From DAMCAP01 sp964369265 (GTDB lineage: Bacteria > Bacillota > Clostridia > Oscillospirales > Ruminococcaceae): a DNA stretch of 14,267 nucleotides. The DNA lies in NCBI GenBank assembly GCA_964369265.1, contig CAYJEV010000045.1, positions 1-14,267 of the forward strand, in the 5' to 3' direction. This document shows, piece after piece, positions 1-6,072 of the stretch; position 1 is the stretch's first letter; every line of letters begins with the position of its first letter. The position numbers and the translations under genes are program-made. The notes below the pieces were generated by a model. It ran no database searches, was not told where the DNA came from, and was given only the letters and a program-made list of their open reading frames with translations.

Positions 1-30
1 CGGAACACTGCAAATACAGTGAAAGCCCAT
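1..30 (-). repeat. Dispersed hairpin repeat, copy 1 (cut by window edge)
   Basis: The window opens inside a repeat that recurs at 4446-4516 and 14196-14267. Visible here are the shared CGGAACACT (1-9) and a hairpin, CACTG (6-10) with CAGTG (17-21) around a 6-nt loop. It lies 8-37 nt past the stop codon of the MATE gene, in the same orientation relative to that gene as copy 2 is to gpmI. It may serve as a 3' hairpin for the transcript, but no U-run follows, so a terminator role is not shown. Confidence 0.7.
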
Positions 31-37
31 TTAATAA

Positions 38-1462
38 CTATATAACCTCATGTTTTAATGGGGAATCAGGGAGATTGTAATCCTTTTTAAGCCTATTTAA
101 ATCTTTTATAACAGAAAATATAACTGTGCTTGCAAGCAAACAAGCCATGCAATCTGCAATAGGTTGCGCTATCTGTATTGCTGTTGCACCTAAAAATTGT
201 GGCAGTATTAGCAAAACAGGAATAAAGAAAATCCCCTGCTTAGACATCGCCATAAGCGCTGCCCTATACGAATAGCCTATTGACTGCGCCAACATATTTG
301 ACATCATATACCACGCTTGTATAGGAAGCACAAGACAGTTAAATCTCAGCATCGCAGAAGCAAAAGCTATAACCTCAGTATCTCCAGGGCGGAACACCGA
401 TATAATATCATCAGCAAATATAAAAGCAAACAAACCTAAGCTTGTAAGCACAACAAACGCAACCTTGCAGGAAAACCAAAACGCCTCAAGCACTCTATCA
501 AATCTCTTTGCGCCATAATTAAAGCCAGCAACAGGCTGAAAGCCCTGTCCATACCCCATTAGAGCCTGATTCATAAACATCAACACACGATTTACAATGC
601 CAGCCGAAGCAATTACAACATCTCCATATGGATTTGCAATAGTATTAAGAAGTATTGAAGCTATGCTAGCAAGCCCCTGACGGAAAAATGTTGGCAATCC
701 AGCCTTAACTATTCTTTGATACATATCTAACTTAAAGCTAAATTTCCTTATATCAATCGTTATTGTGTTAGCCCTAAAATTGCATTGGTAAAATAATATA
801 CAAAAGCTTACCGCCTGACTAATCCCAGTCGCAATTGCCGCTCCAGCAATGCCAAGCTCCGGAAATGGCCCTATTCCGAATATAAATAGTGGGTCTAATA
901 TTATGTTAAGTATGCCCCCTGTTGTAATTCCGAGCATTGCATTAAAGGCGTTGCCTTGCGAACGAAGCACATTATTCATAACAAAGCTAGAAGCCATAAA
1001 AGGAGCTGCTAATAGTATGTATCTTGCATATTCTTTTGCATAAGGCGCTATTGTGTCTGTTGCGCCTAAAATATACACAAGCTCGTCAATGAACATAAGC
1101 CCAAAAATGGTTATCATAACCCCTAAAAAAGCAATAGTGAAAAAGCCAGTCGATAATATCCTCTCTGCTAAATCCCTATCTTTTCGCCCAAGCGCCCTTG
1201 AAACGTTGTTTCCGCTTCCCATAGCAAAGGTGAAACCTACTGTTTGTATTAGAGCCATCAAAGAAAATATTATACTAACTGCACCTGAAGCTTCTCTTCC
1301 AAGCTGCGATACAAAAAAAGTATCTGCCATATTGTAAATTGAAGAAATAAGCATACTAATTATTGTTGGTATTGCAAGTGTTGGAATTAGCCTTGAGATT
1401 GGTGTTTGCGTTAGTTTTCTATGCTTTTCATCATATTGTTGTTCGCTTGCCGCCGCTGACAT
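38..1462 (-). CDS. MATE family multidrug/Na+ efflux transporter
   Basis: The 474-aa product is an inner-membrane antiporter that would export cationic drugs or metabolites in exchange for Na+ or H+. The chain is almost wholly hydrophobic with about 12 predicted membrane segments. Near the N-terminus it has the family signature MADTFFVSQLG, followed by the glycine/asparagine-rich GSGNNVSRALG, as in the MepA/DinF-like MATE branch common in Clostridia. Length matches the family (about 450-480 aa). The frame is open 12 codons further upstream (to 1498), but an AAGGAG at 1470-1475 lies inside that extension, 7 nt before ATG 1462, so 1462 is the better start. It is a single gene: its own promoter lies upstream, next to the N gap, and a hairpin repeat follows the stop. 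Substrate cannot be told from sequence. Confidence 0.93.
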   Translation of the reverse strand: MSAAASEQQYDEKHRKLTQTPISRLIPTLAIPTIISMLISSIYNMADTFFVSQLGREASGAVSIIFSLMALIQTVGFTFAMGSGNNVSRALGRKDRDLAERILSTGFFTIAFLGVMITIFGLMFIDELVYILGATDTIAPYAKEYARYILLAAPFMASSFVMNNVLRSQGNAFNAMLGITTGGILNIILDPLFIFGIGPFPELGIAGAAIATGISQAVSFCILFYQCNFRANTITIDIRKFSFKLDMYQRIVKAGLPTFFRQGLASIASILLNTIANPYGDVVIASAGIVNRVLMFMNQALMGYGQGFQPVAGFNYGAKRFDRVLEAFWFSCKVAFVVLTSLGLFAFIFADDIISVFRPGDTEVIAFASAMLRFNCLVLPIQAWYMMSNMLAQSIGYSYRAALMAMSKQGIFFIPVLLILPQFLGATAIQIAQPIADCMACLLASTVIFSVIKDLNRLKKDYNLPDSPLKHEVI

Positions 1463-1514
1463 TACATCACTCCTTAGTTTTAATATAACTTTATACATTA
1501 ATTTTATTGCATAT

Positions 1515-1551
1515 AAAAAGTTAGACAGGCATTTTATTTGCCTATCTAACT
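1515..1551 (-). terminator. Rho-independent terminator hairpin in front of the MATE gene
   Basis: A 12-bp stem (arms 1519-1530 and 1540-1551, one G-U wobble, 9-nt loop) is followed on the minus strand by five T (1519-1515). It would stop minus-strand transcripts coming through the N gap, for example from the asparaginase operon. The predicted MATE promoter start falls within the first arm (see findings). Confidence 0.8.
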
Positions 1552-1581
1552 ATTCTACACCCTTTTAGTTACTATTGTCAA
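1552..1581 (-). promoter_or_regulatory. Sigma-A type promoter for the MATE gene
   Basis: On the minus strand, TTGACA (1581-1576), an 18-nt spacer and TAGAAT (1557-1552). The predicted start near 1545 gives a leader of about 80 nt. The site is only 5 nt from the N gap. Confidence 0.65.
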
Positions 1582-1586
1582 TACAA

Positions 1587-1686
1587 NNNNNNNNNNNNNN
1601 NNNNNNNNNNNNNNNNNNNNNNNNNNNNNNNNNNNNNNNNNNNNNNNNNNNNNNNNNNNNNNNNNNNNNNNNNNNNNNNNNNNNNN
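1587..1686. other. Assembly gap (100 N)
   Basis: Exactly 100 unresolved bases, the usual placeholder for a scaffold gap of unknown length. The stop codon of the asparaginase gene touches its right edge. Genes or repeats may be missing here. Confidence 0.97.
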
Positions 1687-2688
1687 TTAACATTTAATAA
1701 GCTTAAAATCAGAAACTACATCACCAACAGCCTCGCCAGTTGCAGAATATATCTTCTGTTCTGAAATGCTTAGTAGCTCATCAAGCAAGGTTTGGTTATC
1801 ATAGTTAAGCTCGCTTAGAATTTGATGGATGATAATTGGTAACACCTTCATATTGCTGTCTTCTGTTCTAACAGCAATGCCAAGCCCTTCTTTTTCCATG
1901 CCAATGCTATAAAAGCCGTTAGCTCCTAGCTTCCCAAAGAGATTTCTGTCTTTATTGATAACATGGCAAAGCTCATTTGTTCCTCTTATCATGTCAGGGG
2001 CAGCTCTATACGCTTCCACCATAACCTTAGCAGCATTTTTTATTTCGTCAGTTGGGAGAAGCTCTCTGTTGACAAACTTTAAATACCCTAAAGCCAGCTT
2101 ATCGAGAGGAGCAGCAAACACAGGAAGCCCGCATCCATCAATACCTATTTTTATCTCTTCGATTGGGCAGTCGGTGAAAATAGACATGTATTTTAACACT
2201 TCTTTTCCAGTTAAACTATCCTCTTTGCTATACTCTGAAATATCCTCTCCCAAAGCCTTAGCAATGGAAATCATTGACACATGCTTCCCTGAACAGTTAT
2301 GATATACTTTTCTTTTAGGCATTCCTTCTTTTCTAAGATCAAAGGAATACTTTCTGTCTGTTGGGTAGGTTGCTCCCATTATCATATCTTCTTCGTTTAT
2401 GCCTGCCCTCTCCATCATCTCTATAACATTAGCCACATGCTTAGGCTCTGCTATATGGGATGCACCCATCAGAGCGAGATGTTCATTTGTAAAGCCGAAC
2501 TTTTCGTGAAGCCCCTTCACAATAAATGGCAGTGCCTGAATTGGTTTTGCAGAGCTTCTATAGTAGACTACTTTGCTGACATCACCTAAATAAGCCACAA
2601 CACCGTCTTTGTTTACTACTGCTATATCCCCTCTAATAATGGTGTCCAGCACCTCACCACGATATTCTTTATATAAAATATTAGACAT
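1687..2688 (-). CDS. L-asparaginase II family protein
   Basis: The 333-aa product belongs to the asparaginase II family (Rhizobium etli ReAV type), cytosolic enzymes that hydrolyse L-asparagine to aspartate and ammonia; the family is unrelated in fold to E. coli AnsA/AnsB. Visible landmarks are the Ser-x-x-Lys motif at S45/K48 (in RSSAKPIQALP), GASH around 75-78, NCSGKH at 131-136 and DGCGLP around 184-189. C132, K135 and C186 correspond to the Cys/Lys/Cys metal site described for ReAV. Length is normal for the family, and the stop codon is intact although it abuts the N gap. Start: ATG 2688, 2 nt after the stop of the phosphopantetheinyl transferase gene, with AAAGG in the end of that gene as a modest ribosome site, so translation is probably coupled. 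No signal peptide. Activity on asparagine is inferred from family; substrate could differ. Confidence 0.88.
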   Translation of the reverse strand: MSNILYKEYRGEVLDTIIRGDIAVVNKDGVVAYLGDVSKVVYYRSSAKPIQALPFIVKGLHEKFGFTNEHLALMGASHIAEPKHVANVIEMMERAGINEEDMIMGATYPTDRKYSFDLRKEGMPKRKVYHNCSGKHVSMISIAKALGEDISEYSKEDSLTGKEVLKYMSIFTDCPIEEIKIGIDGCGLPVFAAPLDKLALGYLKFVNRELLPTDEIKNAAKVMVEAYRAAPDMIRGTNELCHVINKDRNLFGKLGANGFYSIGMEKEGLGIAVRTEDSNMKVLPIIIHQILSELNYDNQTLLDELLSISEQKIYSATGEAVGDVVSDFKLIKC

Positions 2689-2690
2689 TT

Positions 2691-3278
2691 CTAACCTAAC
2701 CTTTCTGCTAAAGCTAAAATAAAATCGCCCATTTGTTTTAAAATAAACTTTGTGTTCGTATCCCCATCTAAGCTTATCTCTTCCCCTATATTAAAGCTAA
2801 TGGCTGTTAAATCTCTAGATATGCCCTCGCCAGTCATTTTGAGATAGGCTTCTTTTAAGCACCAGACTCTTGTAAAGGCATAAATATCGGAGCTTTGAAT
2901 ATATTTCTTTTCATTTTCGCTGCAAACCCTATCCACTAGCCTATTAGAGGGAAGCTTTAGTCTTTGAATATCAACCCCAACCTCGCAATCAGCTATAACA
3001 ACAGCAGCCATGTTTGAGCTATGGCTTATTGATATGTATCCGCCTTCAATAATAGGCTTTCCATTTTTGGTGTATTTAATATCATCAAAGGTCAATCCTG
3101 CTTTTGCCAAAAGACGAGCCGAGATGATTGTTGCAAGCAAGCTTGCTTTCATGTTTTTTTCAGGCTGACGAAGCGCTTTTTGTATTCGTTTTTTAGGTAT
3201 ATAAAGTCCTTCTTCAAAAGCAGAGGCAAGCATAGCATCAAAGCTTTCATTCGCCTCCTCAACTACTAACTTATGCAT
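2691..3278 (-). CDS. 4'-phosphopantetheinyl transferase (Sfp superfamily)
   Basis: The product would move 4'-phosphopantetheine from CoA to a conserved serine of acyl or peptidyl carrier proteins. With start ATG 3278 it is 195 aa. Seen: ISISHSS around residue 83-88, GVDIQ with the Mg2+-binding Asp near 103, and the signature WCLKEAYLK around 139-147 (W-x-x-K-E-x-x-x-K). It is short for the Sfp type (about 220 aa), mainly at the N-terminus. The frame stays open up to ATG 3320, giving 209 aa and a 50-nt overlap with the VOC gene, but that ATG has no ribosome site. ATG 3278 overlaps the VOC stop by 8 nt, with a GGAG about 16 nt upstream, so coupling is likely; the start is uncertain. No polyketide, peptide synthetase or fatty-acid genes are in the window, so its carrier protein is unknown. 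Confidence 0.88.
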   Translation of the reverse strand: MHKLVVEEANESFDAMLASAFEEGLYIPKKRIQKALRQPEKNMKASLLATIISARLLAKAGLTFDDIKYTKNGKPIIEGGYISISHSSNMAAVVIADCEVGVDIQRLKLPSNRLVDRVCSENEKKYIQSSDIYAFTRVWCLKEAYLKMTGEGISRDLTAISFNIGEEISLDGDTNTKFILKQMGDFILALAERLG

Positions 3279-3636
3279 TTTGAATTTTTTGAAACTCCAA
3301 TAAATATCCATTTGGGTCATTTAAGAAGAAGGAATACACAGGGAATTTAGCATGCATTTTTGGCTCGCCTAAAGTCGCAACTCCCTTTTTTGTTATTTTA
3401 TTATAAAAAGCGTCAACATCTAAGTTATCTTCGCAATTTAAAGACAAGCAAAGCCCATTTGGCGAAGCTTTTCTGTCTTCATACTGCACAAAACCCCAGT
3501 AACCATATCCTGTATCAAATATTTTTGCGTTTCCCATGTCTTCAGACAGCTTTAGTCCAATTATATTTAGGTAAAAATCTGCTGTTATGTTTATATCATT
3601 AACTGGATAAAAGCTTATAGATGATTTAATTGCCAT
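3271..3636 (-). CDS. VOC superfamily (glyoxalase/bleomycin-resistance fold) protein
   Basis: The 121-aa product has the size and pattern of a single VOC domain. The N-terminal half shows the DINITADFYLNIIGLKL segment typical of the beta-alpha-beta-beta-beta unit, and the C-terminus ends with DPNGYLLEFQ, whose Glu is the usual metal ligand. The His normally found in the first strand is absent (ISFYPV instead), so a metal-dependent enzyme role is doubtful; binding or sequestering a small molecule is an alternative. Start ATG 3636 follows AAGGAGG with 7-nt spacing, a strong site. First gene of the minus-strand set with the phosphopantetheinyl transferase and asparaginase genes. I see no clear promoter between it and the terminator of the preceding gene, only 22 nt upstream. 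Substrate unknown. Confidence 0.85.
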   Translation of the reverse strand: MAIKSSISFYPVNDINITADFYLNIIGLKLSEDMGNAKIFDTGYGYWGFVQYEDRKASPNGLCLSLNCEDNLDVDAFYNKITKKGVATLGEPKMHAKFPVYSFFLNDPNGYLLEFQKIQNA

Positions 3637-3658
3637 AACTTGTCCTCCTTAACATTCC

Positions 3659-3689
3659 AAAAAAGCCAACCTGTATAAACTGGTTGGCT
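3659..3689 (-). terminator. Intrinsic terminator after the small membrane protein gene
   Basis: On the minus strand, AGCCAACC (3689-3682) pairs with GGTTGGCT (3671-3664) over a 10-nt loop, followed by six T (3664-3659). It lies 14 nt past the stop at 3703 and insulates the VOC operon. Confidence 0.88.
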
Positions 3690-3702
3690 CTTTGTTTTAA
3701 AT

Positions 3703-3942
3703 TTAGTTTTCGCAGCTATGAGTATCTTCTGTGTCCATGTTCAGGTTAGCGATTGCTTCCTCTTCCTCATCAAGGTCATCAAGATGAGTTGCGAAGTAGT
3801 CAAAATCGTCGTCTAGGAACTCATCAGCGAACTCCTCAAACTCTTCTTCTCTCTTCTTAGCAAAGTAAAGTGCAACAGTAATCGCAACTCCGATTAGTGC
3901 AGTTGCAAGGGCTAGTAATGCAATAAATGTACTCTTTCTCAT
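3703..3942 (-). CDS. Small membrane-anchored acidic protein, function unknown
   Basis: The 79-aa product starts with two basic residues, then one hydrophobic helix at about residues 6-28, then a KKR stop-transfer cluster. The rest (about 50 residues) is dominated by Glu/Asp, with runs such as EFLDDDFDYF and DLDEEEEA, and the chain ends in Cys-Glu-Asn. By the positive-inside rule the N-terminus would be outside and the acidic tail in the cytoplasm, although basic residues on both sides make this uncertain. Small proteins of this plan are frequent in Clostridia; I know no function. Start ATG 3942 follows GAGGAGG with 8-nt spacing, a very strong site. It has its own promoter and terminator. Codon use and length support a real gene. 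Its promoter region is shared back-to-back with the structured RNA gene. Confidence 0.82.
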   Translation of the reverse strand: MRKSTFIALLALATALIGVAITVALYFAKKREEEFEEFADEFLDDDFDYFATHLDDLDEEEEAIANLNMDTEDTHSCEN

Positions 3943-3976
3943 ATCTTTTGCCTCCTCTTTTTATTCTTTTATAATT

Positions 3977-4005
3977 ATTCTACCCTAAATTTTAACAACT
4001 ATCAA
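3977..4005 (-). promoter_or_regulatory. Promoter of the small membrane protein gene
   Basis: On the minus strand, TTGATA (4005-4000), a 17-nt spacer and TAGAAT (3982-3977), with a predicted start near 3970, about 28 nt before ATG 3942. Confidence 0.65.
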
Positions 4006-4062
4006 GTCTTTTTTAGCAATTTAGAATAAATTTAGCTTTGATTTATTTATCTCTGCAATTAT

Positions 4063-4090
4063 GACTAATATTATTTTGCAATAATTAGTC
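4063..4090. promoter_or_regulatory. Operator-like dyad over the RNA promoter
   Basis: GACTAAT (4063-4069) and ATTAGTC (4084-4090) are perfect 7-bp inverted arms around a 14-nt centre that contains the -35 hexamer of the plus-strand promoter. It sits between the two divergent promoters. It could be a repressor or activator site; no matching regulator is visible. Confidence 0.4.
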
Positions 4091-4105
4091 AAATTTAAAT
4101 ATAAT
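4076..4105 (+). promoter_or_regulatory. Plus-strand promoter for the structured RNA
   Basis: TTGCAA (4076-4081), an 18-nt spacer and a perfect TATAAT (4100-4105). Predicted start about 4111-4113. No reading frame with a ribosome site follows. Confidence 0.65.
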
Positions 4106-4110
4106 TTGTC

Positions 4111-4354
4111 CTTTATGGCTGTTTACAAACGAGCATAAACCAAGTTACACCAAACTGCCTGTCCCCACCCTCAAAATCCATCTCCAAAGGCGATGCCTTT
4201 AGTCATTAGCAAATCAGATGGTTTTGTTGCCATCAAGGATCCATTTCATTCCCTTGATGGGTGGGTTCGGATAAAGCGTTCCTCTGTGTAAGGGCTAGTT
4301 AAGCTTTCACTCTGTCGTCACACCAGCTTTTGTTGTGAATGACTAGTGTTTTTT
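4111..4354 (+). ncRNA. Free-standing structured noncoding RNA, about 240 nt, family unassigned
   Basis: This plus-strand unit lies between two minus-strand genes and has its own promoter and terminator. Complementary segments give a nested multibranch fold. P1 is TTACAC (4145-4150) with GTGTAA (4286-4291). P2 is CCCAC (4164-4168) with GTGGG (4261-4265). P3 is AAAATCCATCT (4173-4183) with AGATGGTTTT (4216-4225), one bulged T; it encloses P4, AAAGGC/GCCTTT around GAT (4186-4200). P5 is CCATCAAGG (4230-4238) with CCTTGATGG (4252-4260). Stacks P2 and P5 abut exactly at 4260/4261, as in a coaxial junction. A 5' hairpin GTTTA/TAAAC (4121-4140) and crossing pairings are also possible. There is no coding potential: the only ATG gives 7 codons with no ribosome site. 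Size, isolation and clostridial context recall raiA-type RNAs, but I recognise no consensus and this is a guess. 6S RNA and tmRNA fit worse. Confidence 0.68.
4308..4354 (+). terminator. Intrinsic terminator of the structured RNA
   Basis: Stem built of CACT/AGTG (4308-4311, 4345-4348), GTCGT/ATGAC (4314-4318, 4339-4343, one G-U) and CACA/TGTG (4319-4322, 4334-4337) with small bulges, then six T (4349-4354). It reads on the plus strand only. Confidence 0.8.
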
Positions 4355-4398
4355 CCTGTCTTGCTTTTTTATGTGAAAGCTGTTTAGTTTCTTTAAGT

Positions 4399-4445
4399 GT
4401 TTCGCTTTCTGCGGAAAGCGCCAAAGGCTCTGCCTCTCGACACCG
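4399..4445. repeat. Short palindromic modules in the repeat block
   Basis: CGCTTTC/GAAAGCG with a TGCG loop (4403-4420) is followed by AGGC-TCT-GCCT (4425-4435), leading directly into dispersed repeat copy 2. Together with 4446-4516 this forms an array of small hairpins of the kind seen in intergenic REP/MITE-like elements. No reading frame. The gene-free stretch 4355-4540 otherwise shows nothing else I can name. Confidence 0.6.
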
Positions 4446-4516
4446 CAATTTTTTGCAAAAAATTGAGCAAAACTCTCAGTAAACCTGACGGAACACTAAA
4501 AGTTTAGTGAAAACCC
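4446..4516 (-). repeat. Dispersed hairpin repeat, copy 2 (downstream of gpmI)
   Basis: It contains a perfect 20-bp palindrome, CAATTTTTTG (4446-4455) joined to its complement (4456-4465), then ACCTGACGGAACACT (4483-4497) shared with copy 3, then a hairpin CACTAAA/TTTAGTG (4494-4509). From the window end, copy 3 aligns without gaps over about 50 nt. The hairpin begins about 30 nt past the gpmI stop (4541); no U-run follows, so I do not call it a terminator. Confidence 0.75.
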
Positions 4517-4540
4517 CTTAGCCATTAGTCTAACAACTCA

Positions 4541-6064
4541 TTACTTTATCAAGCTAGTTCCTGTCATCTCTTCTGGCTTAGGCATTCCCATAATGTCAAG
4601 GATAGTCGGAGCTATATCGCAAAGCGCTCCGCCCTCTCTAAGCTCAGCAGGCTTATTAACAGCAAATGGTACAGGGGATTTACTATGTGAGGTTGAAATT
4701 CTGCCTCTCTCATCAAGCATCGCATCAGCATTACCATGGTCAGATGTGATGATTAAAGTTCCCTCAACAGCTTCAACAGCCTTAACTAAATCGCCAATGC
4801 ATTTATCAATTGTGTGAAGCCCATCAACAACGCTTCTCATCTTGCCTGTGTGTCCAAGCATATCGCAGTTAGCATAGTTAACAATGATAAAGTCATATTT
4901 CTTTGATTTAACAGCCTTAACTAGTTGCTTGCTAATTTCCTTAGCAGACATGTCAGGAGATAAATCATAAGTTTCAACTTCTGGAGAAGGTATTAGTATT
5001 CTCTCCTCGCCCTCAAATGGAGCTTCTATTCCTCCAGCAAAGAAGAATGTAACATGAGCATACTTCTCTGTTTCAGATATGTGAAGCTGTGTCTTGCCAT
5101 TTTTAGATAGCCACTCGCTTAATGTGTTAGTTAGGCTTTGTGGAGGATAAATAACCTTAACAAAGTCAAACTCAGCATCATATTGAGTTAATGTATATAG
5201 ATTAACCTTTGGTCTATCCTCTAATGAAATCTCAAAATCAGCAAACTCAGGTTGAGCTATAGCTCTTGTGATTTGTCTTGCTCTATCAGGACGGAAGTTA
5301 GCAAAAATAACATTGTCGCCATCCTTCATTCCCTCATATCCAACAACAGCCATTGGATTAATAAACTCGTCTGTGGATTTTTTAGTGTATAGCTCCTCAA
5401 CATCCTCAAAGGATAATTCAAAGCTGTTTCCTTCGCCTAAAACAATAGCCTTATATGCTTTTTCAGTTCTATCAAAGCGATTATCTCTATCCATCGCAAA
5501 ATATCTTCCACAAACTGTAACAACCTTAACATTGTCATAGCGAGAGATATAATCCTCAAGATCCCATAAATATTCGCCAGCAGATGTTGGAGGTGTATCT
5601 CTGCCATCAAGGAATGCATGAATGAACACTTCCTTAACGCCCTCTTCAACTGCCATATCCACCATCGCCTTAATGTGGTAGATGTGGCTATGAACTCCAC
5701 CATCGGATAGTAGCCCCATTATATGAAGTCTTTCGCCTTTACACGCCTCAAGCAGAGTTTCATTCTCAAAAAACTCGCCCTCCTCAACAGCCCTTGTTAT
5801 ACGGCTAAGCTCTTGATACACAACTCTACCAGCGCCCATATTTGTATGGCCAACCTCAGAGTTGCCAAACTGCCCCTCTGGTAAGCCAACTTCTTCGCCG
5901 CCAGCCTTTAGTGTTGTATATGCATTCTCGCTAAAAAACTTATCTAAATTAGGTGTTGTTGCAGTTGTTACAGCATTCCCTAAAGAATGCTCCGCTATCC
6001 CATACCCATCTAATACTGTCAGAACTACTGTCTGTTTTTGTTGACTGTTCACCTGTTTCTCCAT
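4541..6064 (-). CDS. gpmI: 2,3-bisphosphoglycerate-independent phosphoglycerate mutase
   Basis: It interconverts 3- and 2-phosphoglycerate in glycolysis and gluconeogenesis in the cytosol, using two Mn2+ ions and a phosphoserine intermediate. The 507-aa length is typical. Seen: VLDGYG (metal Asp19), FGNSEVGHTNMGAGR with catalytic Ser69, DGGVHSH (substrate His125), DGRDTPP at 153-159, the metal-binding TSDHGNADAM and the SHSKSPVPF segment near the C-terminus. Last gene of pgk-tpiA-gpmI, 8 nt after the tpiA stop. ATG 6064 has no good ribosome site; a TGGAG inside codons 1-2 stands 6 nt before an in-frame GTG at 6052, so the true start may be that GTG (503 aa), or ATG may be reached by coupling from tpiA. 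Identity is certain; only the start is open. Confidence 0.97.
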   Translation of the reverse strand: MEKQVNSQQKQTVVLTVLDGYGIAEHSLGNAVTTATTPNLDKFFSENAYTTLKAGGEEVGLPEGQFGNSEVGHTNMGAGRVVYQELSRITRAVEEGEFFENETLLEACKGERLHIMGLLSDGGVHSHIYHIKAMVDMAVEEGVKEVFIHAFLDGRDTPPTSAGEYLWDLEDYISRYDNVKVVTVCGRYFAMDRDNRFDRTEKAYKAIVLGEGNSFELSFEDVEELYTKKSTDEFINPMAVVGYEGMKDGDNVIFANFRPDRARQITRAIAQPEFADFEISLEDRPKVNLYTLTQYDAEFDFVKVIYPPQSLTNTLSEWLSKNGKTQLHISETEKYAHVTFFFAGGIEAPFEGEERILIPSPEVETYDLSPDMSAKEISKQLVKAVKSKKYDFIIVNYANCDMLGHTGKMRSVVDGLHTIDKCIGDLVKAVEAVEGTLIITSDHGNADAMLDERGRISTSHSKSPVPFAVNKPAELREGGALCDIAPTILDIMGMPKPEEMTGTSLIK

Positions 6065-6072
6065 TCTTAACT

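Noticed and set aside
1463..1498. Longer N-terminus for the MATE protein
   Set aside because: The good Shine-Dalgarno site lies within this stretch, 7 nt before the internal ATG at 1462.
4115..4138. Seven-codon reading frame at the 5' end of the RNA
   Set aside because: No ribosome site, and the segment takes part in predicted pairing; far too short to support as a gene.
4255..4272. GGGTGGGTTCGGAT resembling the T-box antiterminator sequence
   Set aside because: It lacks the rest of the T-box consensus, no specifier stem is present, and no synthetase or amino-acid gene follows on that strand.
4111..4354. 6S RNA or tmRNA as the identity of the structured RNA
   Set aside because: 6S RNA is one long hairpin with a central bubble, but the inner part here is multibranched. 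A tmRNA would need a tRNA-like end with CCA-adjacent T-arm and a tag frame, and neither is visible.
4399..4516. CRISPR array
   Set aside because: The palindromic modules differ from each other and there is no repeated unit with regular spacers.
5437..5703. Open frame opposite or overlapping gpmI and similar frames over pgk, the amidohydrolase and the MATE gene
   Set aside because: They overlap genes of certain identity in other frames, lack ribosome sites and have unnatural composition.
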